This document shows positions 56,870 through 64,000 of a DNA stretch of 64,000 nt, piece by piece. Location: positions 806,001 through 870,000 of the forward strand of contig NZ_JAASQT010000001.1 of assembly GCF_011761985.1 (NCBI RefSeq). Direction: 5' to 3'. The notes beneath the pieces were generated by a model. The model had not been told where the DNA came from. It searched no databases and worked only from the letters and a program-made list of their open reading frames with translations. Source of the DNA: Brevundimonas terrae. GTDB taxonomy: Bacteria > Pseudomonadota > Alphaproteobacteria > Caulobacterales > Caulobacteraceae. The stretch's first letter is position 1, and every line of letters begins with the position of its first letter. The position numbers and the translations under genes are program-made.

Positions 56870-58150
56870 ATGACCGAGGATGTTACCCAAGAACGTCGCA
56901 AGCTGACCCAGGCCGAGGTAGACGCCATCTGCGCCAGACATGACCGTCTGTGGCAGGCGCGTCCCGGTGGTGCGCGGGCCGTTTTTGCGTGGCTGGACCT
57001 CAGCGGTCTGGATCTGCACGGGCGCAATTTGACCGATGCCGATTTTACGGCGGCCTGTCTGGTCGGGGCCAATCTGTCCGGTGCCAAGCTCGATAATGCC
57101 AACTTCTTTGGCGCGGATATGCAGGATGTAGACCTGCAGGAGGCCAGCCTGCGCCGCACCGATCTGCGCGGGGCCTGTCTGCGCGGGGCCGACCTTTCGG
57201 GGGCGGACCTGTTCGAGGCCGATCTGCGCGAAGGTACGATTGCGGCCTCGGATGCCAAGCTGGGTTTTCGGGTCATCGAGGCGCAAAAACGCTCCGATAC
57301 CCAGGCGCACGGTGCCAATCTTTCGGGGGCCAATCTCCAGCGCTCGCGCCTGACCGGCATTGTCGCCATCGCTGCCGATTTTACCGATGCGGTGATGAAG
57401 GACTGCAAGCTGGTACGCGCCAACCTCAAGCAAGCCAGTTTTAAAGGGGCCGACCTTGCCGGTGCCGATCTGTCCGGGGCCGACCTTTCGGGCGCGGACC
57501 TGTCGGGGGCGATACTGGTGGGCGTCAAGGCGACCATGTGGCGAACCGACGGGGCCAATATGGAAGGCGCACTGACCGACAAGGGCTCGGCGGGCGAGCC
57601 GGTCGCGGCGCTTCCGGCGGCGGACATGTTGCGGGTCCACGCCCAGTGGTGCGCGACAGGTGGCCGTGAAGGCCAGCCCTCGGTGTTCGATAATGTGGAC
57701 CTGCGCACGCTCGTTACGATTGCCGGACTGAACCTGACGGCGCTGTCGGCCAAGGGGGCGGTGTTTTACGGTCTCGACATGGAGGGTGTGCAGCTTCAGG
57801 GCGCACAGCTGGAGGGCGCGGACCTGCGCTCGGCCAATCTGCGCCGTGCCGACTTGCGCGGCGCGCGTTTGGCCAATGCACGTTTGAACGGATCGGACCT
57901 GCGCGAAGCCCAGATGGGACCGCTATTACTGGCGGCCGACCGTTTGCTGCCCGCCGATCTGACAGGGGCCAATCTGCGCGGGGCCGATATGTCCAATGCC
58001 GACCTACGCCACGCCAATCTGACCCGCGCCGATCTGGCCCGCAGCAGTCTGCATGGCGCGCAACTTCGCGGGGCCAATCTGACAGACACCCAGCTTGAGG
58101 GTCTGCGCGGTATGGATGCGCGCACGGTGCGGACGCTGGCGGAAAGCTGA
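56870..58150 (+). CDS. Pentapeptide-repeat protein with two repeat blocks
   Basis: A 426-residue protein made of two right-handed quadrilateral beta-helix blocks. Block 1 (about 45-230) holds A(D/N)LxG-type repeats such as GADLSGADLFEADL; block 2 (about 285-420) likewise, for example LEGADLRSANLRRADLRGARL. Each block is preceded by a short cap: residues 16-45 (DAICARHDRLWQARPGG) and about 258-290 (DMLRVHAQWCATGGREGQ), which resemble each other. This suggests an ancient duplication. The function is unknown; some relatives bind DNA gyrase, but nothing here shows that. ATG 56870 follows AGGG; GTG 56867 is an alternative. Confidence 0.88.
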   Translation: MTEDVTQERRKLTQAEVDAICARHDRLWQARPGGARAVFAWLDLSGLDLHGRNLTDADFTAACLVGANLSGAKLDNANFFGADMQDVDLQEASLRRTDLRGACLRGADLSGADLFEADLREGTIAASDAKLGFRVIEAQKRSDTQAHGANLSGANLQRSRLTGIVAIAADFTDAVMKDCKLVRANLKQASFKGADLAGADLSGADLSGADLSGAILVGVKATMWRTDGANMEGALTDKGSAGEPVAALPAADMLRVHAQWCATGGREGQPSVFDNVDLRTLVTIAGLNLTALSAKGAVFYGLDMEGVQLQGAQLEGADLRSANLRRADLRGARLANARLNGSDLREAQMGPLLLAADRLLPADLTGANLRGADMSNADLRHANLTRADLARSSLHGAQLRGANLTDTQLEGLRGMDARTVRTLAES

Positions 58151-58161
58151 CCCCAAACAGA

Positions 58162-58190
58162 AAGGCGGCCCTTTCGAAAAAGGACCGCCT
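58162..58190 (-). terminator. Terminator-like hairpin between the pentapeptide gene and hsp20
   Basis: AGGCGG (58163-58168) pairs with CCGCCT (58185-58190), and CCTTT with AAAGG inside, around CGAA. On the minus strand a U-rich TTTCTGTTT follows, so it probably serves hsp20; on the plus strand no T-run follows. Confidence 0.65.
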
Positions 58191-58222
58191 ACTGGAGGGA
58201 GGGGAGTTTTGTTTAAGAGGCC

Positions 58223-58681
58223 TTAGGCCGCTTTTTTATTCTCGATCAGCGCCGAACCGTCAGCGATCTCGATGCGACGGGGCTTGAGGGCCTCGGGCAG
58301 TTCGCGCTTCAGTTCGATGACCAGCAGACCGTTATTGAGGGCGGCATTCTTGACCACCACATAGTCGGCCAACTGGAAGCGGCGCTCGAAATCGCGCTCG
58401 GCCAGACCGCGATGCAGGAAGGTGCGCTGGACGGTTTCGTCCTGCGGGGCCTTTTTGCCGGTCACGGTCAGCAGGTTTTCCTTGGCTTCGATGTCCAACT
58501 CTTCGGGGGCAAAGCCCGCGACAGCGACCTCGATGCGATAGGTGTCCTCGCCGGTGCTTTCGATATTATAGGGCGGCCAGCCGTTTTCCTGACCCGAACG
58601 GGCAGCGGTTTCGATCTGGCGGGCCAGTCGGTCAAAACCGACGGCGGTACGCATCAAAGGCGTGAAATCATAGGTACGCAT
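58223..58681 (-). CDS. Small heat-shock protein, Hsp20/alpha-crystallin family
   Basis: A 152-residue IbpA-like chaperone that holds unfolding proteins in the cytosol. The N-terminal MRTYDFTPLMRTAVGFDRLARQIETA is IbpA-like. The alpha-crystallin domain (about 38-130) shows YRIEVAVAGFAPEELDIEAKENLLTVTG and ERDFERRFQLADYVVVKNAALNNGLLVIEL, and the C-terminal tail carries KPRRIEI with the I-x-I anchor. The start ATG 58681 has a perfect AGGAGG ribosome site, which lies in a ROSE-like hairpin; a longer open frame to 58816 runs through that leader and is rejected. Confidence 0.95.
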   Translation of the reverse strand: MRTYDFTPLMRTAVGFDRLARQIETAARSGQENGWPPYNIESTGEDTYRIEVAVAGFAPEELDIEAKENLLTVTGKKAPQDETVQRTFLHRGLAERDFERRFQLADYVVVKNAALNNGLLVIELKRELPEALKPRRIEIADGSALIENKKAA

Positions 58682-58688
58682 AGGCAAT

Positions 58689-58709
58689 CCTCCTGATGGA
58701 TCAGCAAGG
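58689..58709 (-). ncRNA. ROSE-like RNA thermometer hairpin covering the hsp20 ribosome site
   Basis: On the minus strand the leader reads CCUUGCUGAU-CC-AUCAGGAGG. UUGCU (58703-58707) faces the Shine-Dalgarno AGGAGG (58689-58694), pairing as U-A, C-G, a G-G opposition, U-A and U-G, and UGAU pairs with AUCA next to the loop. The U(U/C)GCU-against-SD hairpin with a G-G pair is the defining feature of ROSE thermometers of alphaproteobacterial small heat-shock genes. A further GCCGG/CCGGC hairpin seems to lie upstream. Confidence 0.75.
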
Positions 58710-58820
58710 TTGGGCCAGCCGGCGATTTTTGCCCCCGGCGGGCTATGGGTTTCAGCCCTGTCGGTCCGTGCTCGGCCCCGAAAAGACTGGAAGGCCCGGT
58801 ATCGGCACCTTCGCATAAAC

Positions 58821-58848
58821 AGTTAGGAAGCCGATTTTGCCGTTCAAG
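58821..58848 (-). promoter_or_regulatory. Candidate heat-shock sigma factor promoter of hsp20
   Basis: On the minus strand CTTGAA (58843-58848), preceded by TTTCGCCC, matches the RpoH -35 pattern of Caulobacter relatives; 15 bases on, CCTAACT (58827-58821) is a partial match to the -10 CCCCATNT. It would give a leader of more than 120 bases holding the ROSE hairpin. Confidence 0.5.
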
Positions 58849-58863
58849 GGGCGAAATCGGCTT
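58828..58863. repeat. Perfect 10-bp inverted repeat overlapping the putative hsp20 promoter
   Basis: AAGCCGATTT (58828-58837) and AAATCGGCTT (58854-58863) are exact complements and enclose the CTTGAA -35. Pairing extends by two more bases with a wobble. It could be an operator or a hairpin; on the plus strand T-rich sequence follows. Confidence 0.5.
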
Positions 58864-58934
58864 TCTGCGTCTTGCTGTCGGCGCGAAGCGCTTTAACACT
58901 CGGGCCAAGCCTTTTTCGACGACACGGAGATCCT

Positions 58935-59741
58935 ATGCGACCGCTCGTCCTTGCCAGCCTTGCTGCCACTCTTTTGACCGCCGGTGCGGCTGTCGCCCAG
59001 ACCCCGCCAACCGAGTTCCCCGCGCAATTGCCGCACCGTCAGGGTCTGGCCATGGAAATGCCGGTTGTCGGAGAAGATACCCAGCTTCAGGCCGCCATTG
59101 CCTCGCCGACCCGCCCCGAGGCGGACCGCGTGCGCGACAGCCAGCGCCACCCGTTTGAAACCCTGACCTTCTGGGGCCTGCAACCGGGCCTGACCGTGGT
59201 CGAGATCGAACCGGGCCGTGCCGGATGGTGGCGCAATATTCTGGAACCCTATGCCACGGCGACGGGCGGCACCTATGTGCCGGTCAACCGTCCGCTGGAG
59301 GGTATGGGCGTGGCCGATGGCACTGCGGATATGGTTGTGGTGGCCCGCGCCTTCCATAACTGGTCGAGCGATGGACGTGTCGAGCCGTATCTGCAAGCCT
59401 TCTTCAAGGCGCTGAAGCCTGGCGGCGTTCTGGTGGTCGAGCAGCATCGCAGCATCGATGGCGTGAATGTCGCCTCGGTGGCTTCCACCGGCTATGTGCC
59501 GGAAAGCTGGGTGATCCATGTGGCCAAACAAGCCGGTTTCGAGCTGGATGGCCGCAGCGAGATCAATGCCAACAGCGCCGATACCCGCAACCATCCTTTC
59601 GGTGTATGGTCCCTGCCGCCGACGCGCCGTTCCGAGGGGGAAGGGCGCACCCTGTCCACGGACGAGCGGGCGGCACTGGATGCCATTGGCGAAAGCGACC
59701 GCATGACCCTTCGTTTTCGTAAACCGCTGGCGGCCCAATGA
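58935..59741 (+). CDS. Exported methyltransferase-like protein, copy 1
   Basis: A 268-residue protein with a signal peptide (residues 1-21, MRPLVLASLAATLLTAGAAVA) and a class I methyltransferase-like fold of the predicted methyltransferase group COG4798, as I recognise it. The segment RHPFETLTFWGLQPGLTVVEIEPGRAGWWRNIL stands where SAM motif I lies, but it lacks the usual DxGxG form. Further marks are DMVVVARAFHNW, ALKPGGVLVVEQHRS and the end AIGESDRMTLRFRKP. Export would put a SAM-type enzyme in the periplasm, where SAM is not known to be available, so its activity may differ. It starts at ATG 58935 after GGAGA and is followed by a paralogue. Confidence 0.8.
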   Translation: MRPLVLASLAATLLTAGAAVAQTPPTEFPAQLPHRQGLAMEMPVVGEDTQLQAAIASPTRPEADRVRDSQRHPFETLTFWGLQPGLTVVEIEPGRAGWWRNILEPYATATGGTYVPVNRPLEGMGVADGTADMVVVARAFHNWSSDGRVEPYLQAFFKALKPGGVLVVEQHRSIDGVNVASVASTGYVPESWVIHVAKQAGFELDGRSEINANSADTRNHPFGVWSLPPTRRSEGEGRTLSTDERAALDAIGESDRMTLRFRKPLAAQ

Positions 59742-59826
59742 TGGCCGTATCACCGTGCCACAAAATGAGGGTGGCGGCGGTGATCACTGTCATGGCCCCT
59801 TTATCGGGTTCGGCCGGAGAAAACCT

Positions 59827-60732
59827 ATGATCCATTTCGCATCCCGACGCCTCTTTCTGGCAGGTGTTGCCGTCAGCGGCCTGATGGGCCTGTCGGCCTG
59901 TGGTCGCAAAAAGGAAGCCGAGCCGGCCAAGGCGGCCGAACCGGTCAAGGCGGGGCCGCCCGAAGGTTCGCTGGAATGGGCGATAGAAGGCCCGTGGCGT
60001 TCGCCCGAAGACAAGGCACGCGACCAGTGGCGCCACCCAATGGAGACGCTGCGCTTCTTTGGTCTGCAACCGTCGATGACGGTGGTCGAGTTCTGGCCGG
60101 GTGGTGGCTGGTACACCGATATTCTCGCCCCCTATCTGAACAAGGGCCGTGGTCATTTGTTCGTGGCCGGTTTCGTCGAGGGCGAAGGGGCTGATCCGGC
60201 GCAGGTGGCGGTCAATAATGCGCTGAAGGCGCGTCTGGACTCCGACAAGAAGCTGTATGGTCAGGTCGGGTTTACCTATTTCGGCCTTGGCTCCGGTCCT
60301 GTGATCGAGCCGCCTGGGACCGCCGATCTGGTTCTGTTCATGCGCTATGTGCATGTGTGGATGGCGGCGGGACTGGCTGAAAAAGCCTTTACCGATGCCT
60401 TTGCGGCGCTGCGTCCGGGCGGTATTCTGGGCATTGAGCAACACCGTCTGGAGCCGGACGAGGATCAGGATCCGGCAGCCGCCAACGGCTATGTGCAGGA
60501 GGCCTTCCTGCGTCAGTTGGCCGAAGAGGCCGGTTTCGTCTTTGTCGAATCCTCGGAAATCAACGCCAATCCCGAAGACACCAAGAACCACCCGTTCGGC
60601 GTGGAAACCCTGCCGCCGACGCGCCGTTCGTCGGCCCTTGGCGAGCCGCCGAATTTCGAGTTCGATCACAGCAAATATGATGCGATCGGTGAATCCGACC
60701 GTATGACCCTCAAATTCAGGAAGCCCGAGTGA
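59827..60732 (+). CDS. Exported methyltransferase-like lipoprotein, copy 2
   Basis: A 301-residue paralogue of the gene before. The N-terminus SRRLFLAGVAVSGLMGLSAC is a twin-arginine-like lipoprotein signal with lipobox C25, then a Lys/Ala/Glu-rich linker. The domain has RHPMETLRFFGLQPSMTVVEFWPGGGWYTDIL, ADLVLFMRYVHVW, ALRPGGILGIEQHRL, INANPEDTKNHPFGVETLPPTRR and AIGESDRMTLKFRKPE; the last two motifs are almost shared with copy 1. A GGAGAAAA ribosome site precedes ATG 59827. The stop overlaps the start of the lipase gene (GTGA), so their translation is coupled. The function is unknown. Confidence 0.82.
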   Translation: MIHFASRRLFLAGVAVSGLMGLSACGRKKEAEPAKAAEPVKAGPPEGSLEWAIEGPWRSPEDKARDQWRHPMETLRFFGLQPSMTVVEFWPGGGWYTDILAPYLNKGRGHLFVAGFVEGEGADPAQVAVNNALKARLDSDKKLYGQVGFTYFGLGSGPVIEPPGTADLVLFMRYVHVWMAAGLAEKAFTDAFAALRPGGILGIEQHRLEPDEDQDPAAANGYVQEAFLRQLAEEAGFVFVESSEINANPEDTKNHPFGVETLPPTRRSSALGEPPNFEFDHSKYDAIGESDRMTLKFRKPE

Positions 60733-61715
60733 CACGTCCGTCGCCCCATTCTGCCCAAGCGCCCCTGATGGGGGTTCCAGGTGCCATGCCCCCGCCGGGG
60801 GGCGAGGCCGACTGGTTCCGTGGTGCAGGGGGGTTGCGACTGCGTGCGGCCCTGTGGCGTCCCAGCGTGCTTCAGGCGCGCACCCCGCGCGGCACGGTGA
60901 TCCTCAGCCCGGGCCGCAGCGAGCCGATCGAGAAATATTACGAACTGATCGGCAATTTCCTCGCGCGCGGTTTTTGCGTTCTGGCGCATGACTGGCGTGG
61001 TCAGGGCCTGTCCGCCCGCCTGTTGCCGGACCGGCTCAAGGGCCATGCCCGTGCGGTCGAAGAGTTTCTGGACGACTATGCGCGCCTGATCGATGCCTAT
61101 GTCGAACAGGCCCCCAAGCCATGGATCATGGTCGGTCACTCGATGGGCGGCGTGCTTAATCTGCTGACGCTCCAGAGCGGCGATGACCGCTTTGCCGGTG
61201 CCCTGCTCAGCAGCCCGATGTTGCGCATCAAGACAGGCAAGCGTTCGATGTGGTCGGTCAAGCTGGCCGTGCGCTGGGCGCTTCGTAACGGCAAGGGCGG
61301 CGACTATGTGCTGGACAATGCCGACGACCCGTTCGTGCATACGTTCCAGGACAATGCCCTGACCTCCGATAGCGGGCGCTATGGCCTGTGGCAGCAGCAA
61401 TTGTTCGCCTGCCCGCATCTGGCCATTGGTGGCCCGACCTGGGGCTGGCTGGGCTTTGCACTGGATGCTGGTGAACGCGCGCTCAAGGCCAAGGCTTTGA
61501 AAGCGGTCAAGGTGCCGGTCTGTGTGGTTCAGGCCAGCGACGACGTACTGGTCTGGAAACAGACGGCCCGCTGGGCGGCACGGCGACTGGGTCGCGGGCG
61601 CTTTGTCGAGGTGCCGGGGGCCAGACACGAGGTCATCATGGAGGTGGATGCCTATCGCGCCACCTTCCTCGAAGAGTTCGACGAGATGGCGAATTATGTG
61701 GCTCCGGCCGGATGA
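60729..61715 (+). CDS. Alpha/beta hydrolase, lysophospholipase/monoacylglycerol lipase-like
   Basis: A 328-residue hydrolase of the Hydrolase_4/PldB-like group. GTVILSPGRSEPIEKYYELI, DWRGQGLSARLL, the nucleophile elbow GHSMGGVLNL and the C-terminal QASDDVLVW and ARHEVIMEVD give the Ser-Asp-His set. No signal peptide is visible (the N-terminus is Pro/Ser-rich), so it is probably cytosolic. It starts with GTG inside the stop of the methyltransferase-like lipoprotein gene. Action on lysophospholipids or monoacylglycerols is a family inference. Confidence 0.85.
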   Translation: MTRPSPHSAQAPLMGVPGAMPPPGGEADWFRGAGGLRLRAALWRPSVLQARTPRGTVILSPGRSEPIEKYYELIGNFLARGFCVLAHDWRGQGLSARLLPDRLKGHARAVEEFLDDYARLIDAYVEQAPKPWIMVGHSMGGVLNLLTLQSGDDRFAGALLSSPMLRIKTGKRSMWSVKLAVRWALRNGKGGDYVLDNADDPFVHTFQDNALTSDSGRYGLWQQQLFACPHLAIGGPTWGWLGFALDAGERALKAKALKAVKVPVCVVQASDDVLVWKQTARWAARRLGRGRFVEVPGARHEVIMEVDAYRATFLEEFDEMANYVAPAG

Positions 61716-61729
61716 GCGTGAAACTTTGA

Positions 61730-61753
61730 GACGAGAGGCCTTGACGAGAGGCC
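61730..61753 (+). repeat. Direct repeat upstream of the cold-shock gene
   Basis: GACGAGAGGCC occurs at 61730-61740 and 61743-61753, two bases apart. It lies soon after the lipase stop, about 140 bases before the cold-shock gene. It may be a duplication or a regulator site. Confidence 0.4.
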
Positions 61754-61846
61754 ATTAAAGCCTTCACACGTTCCGTGTCGATATCTGTGCGTAACGCGCT
61801 CTTTCTTCTTTGCGACGCATTGAGATCTGCCGTTCCCTAGACCGAC

Positions 61847-61871
61847 GGTACCAAGAGTTGGTCTTGGTGCC
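61847..61871 (+). promoter_or_regulatory. Leader hairpin just before the cold-shock ribosome site
   Basis: GGTACCAAGA (61847-61856) pairs with TCTTGGTGCC (61862-61871), one wobble, around GTTGG. The ribosome site GGAGG begins 10 bases after it. The gene has 178 bp of upstream non-coding sequence, typical of cold-shock mRNAs whose leader fold changes with temperature. Confidence 0.5.
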
Positions 61872-61893
61872 CAATTCACTGGAGGTCATTTAG

Positions 61894-62103
61894 ATGGCTA
61901 ACGGCACCGTTAAATGGTTCAACCCGACCAAGGGTTATGGTTTCATCGCTCCGGCAGATGGCGGCAACGACATCTTCGTGCACATCTCGGCTGTTGAGGC
62001 CGCTGGCCTGCGTACGCTGAATGACGGCCAGAACGTCAGCTACGAGCTGGAAACCGACCGCCGCAGCGGCAAGGTTTCGGCCGGTCAACTGCAAGTCGAC
62101 TAA
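61894..62103 (+). CDS. Cold-shock protein, CspA family
   Basis: A 69-residue single cold-shock domain that binds single-stranded RNA and DNA as an RNA chaperone. RNP1 is KGYGFI at residues 13-18 and RNP2 is DIFVHIS from residue 26; GTVKWFNPTKGYGFI is the usual start. The length is normal for CspA. A strong GGAGGTC ribosome site precedes the ATG, and the 178-bp leader holds a stable hairpin. Whether it is induced by cold or by growth phase cannot be told from sequence. Confidence 0.95.
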   Translation: MANGTVKWFNPTKGYGFIAPADGGNDIFVHISAVEAAGLRTLNDGQNVSYELETDRRSGKVSAGQLQVD

Positions 62104-62126
62104 GCCCGAGACGATACCCGTCTTTT

Positions 62127-62161
62127 AAAAGGCCGTCGCGGGCAACCGTGGCGGCCTTTTT
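62127..62161 (+). terminator. Rho-independent terminator after the cold-shock gene
   Basis: AAAAGGCCG (62127-62135) pairs with CGGCCTTTT (62152-62160), with further GC pairs inside around a GCAA tetraloop, followed by more Ts. Confidence 0.87.
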
Positions 62162-62181
62162 CTATGTCCGCATCAAAGGGC

Positions 62182-62219
62182 AAAAGAAAAGCGCCGGAAC
62201 CTGTGAAGGCTCCGGCGCT
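62182..62219 (-). terminator. Rho-independent terminator of gyrB
   Basis: AGCGCCGGA (62190-62198) pairs with TCCGGCGCT (62211-62219); on the minus strand a TTTTCTTTT run follows (62189-62182). It ends the leftward gyrB transcript. Confidence 0.87.
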
Positions 62220-62247
62220 GATCGTGATCGGGTCAAAGGTTCGGCGC

Positions 62248-64000
<1,753 letters not shown>

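Overview
The window reads as chromosomal DNA of a free-living alphaproteobacterium, most probably of the Caulobacterales/Caulobacteraceae. The grounds are family-level recognition by eye: murJ next to trpS, an EipA (DUF1134) envelope protein, a TonB-dependent receptor, a FabA/FabB unsaturated fatty acid pair, a uniformly GC-rich codon style, and several TTG/GTG starts with good ribosome sites. The genus cannot be fixed from the sequence alone. Gene density is high, nearly all genes are core metabolism or information processing, and I see no insertion sequence, prophage, CRISPR array, tRNA or rRNA.

Layout. 1-2.7 kb: end of murJ, then trpS, a GNAT acetyltransferase and an OsmC-like protein in one rightward run. 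2.7-5 kb: a hydrolase, then a PadR regulator coupled to a siderophore-interacting reductase behind a twin GATATATC operator. 5-9.3 kb: leftward rpe - heparinase-like - purH. 9.5-12.6 kb: DUF2141 protein, Tat-exported carotenoid oxygenase, CorA. 12.6-18.3 kb: a TetR-LytTR regulator pair divergent from a TonB receptor and a Spinster-like MFS transporter. 18.4-25.5 kb: the TCA module sucC-sucD-sucA-sucB, with a structured 333-bp gap before sucA and an E2 carrying two lipoyl domains. 25.6-29.7 kb: small envelope or hypothetical genes, a glutaryl-CoA dehydrogenase and a DegP/HtrA protease. 29.9-36.3 kb: fabA-fabB, an SH3 protein, a 2-hydroxyacid dehydrogenase, a HesA/MoeB/ThiF protein, hslV-hslU. 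36.3-45.4 kb: an ABHD10-like esterase, two GT9 glycosyltransferases, infC-rpmI-rplT, pheS-(small gene)-pheT, eipA. 45.5-56.8 kb: sugar-nucleotide and envelope precursor genes: glmS-galU-GNAT-sqdB-like-SDR leftward, glmM rightward, a phosphomannomutase and an FAD protein leftward, then gpmA and a cytidine-deaminase-fold protein. 56.9-64 kb: a pentapeptide-repeat protein, an hsp20 gene with a ROSE-like RNA thermometer, two exported methyltransferase-like paralogues coupled to a lipase, a cold-shock gene and the 3' part of gyrB.

How the genes fit together. SucAB and SucCD perform consecutive TCA steps. GlmS and GlmM make the amino-sugar precursor of peptidoglycan. GalU supplies UDP-glucose, which the SqdB-like enzyme in the same run could convert to UDP-sulfoquinovose. 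HslUV, DegP and Hsp20 are protein quality-control genes. The least explained parts are the two exported methyltransferase-like proteins with their lipase, the small pentapeptide-like gene between pheS and pheT, the sucA leader, and the TetR-LytTR/TonB/MFS uptake locus. Family names rest on motif and sequence recognition without database searches. Hairpins, promoters and operators were found by eye and are predictions.
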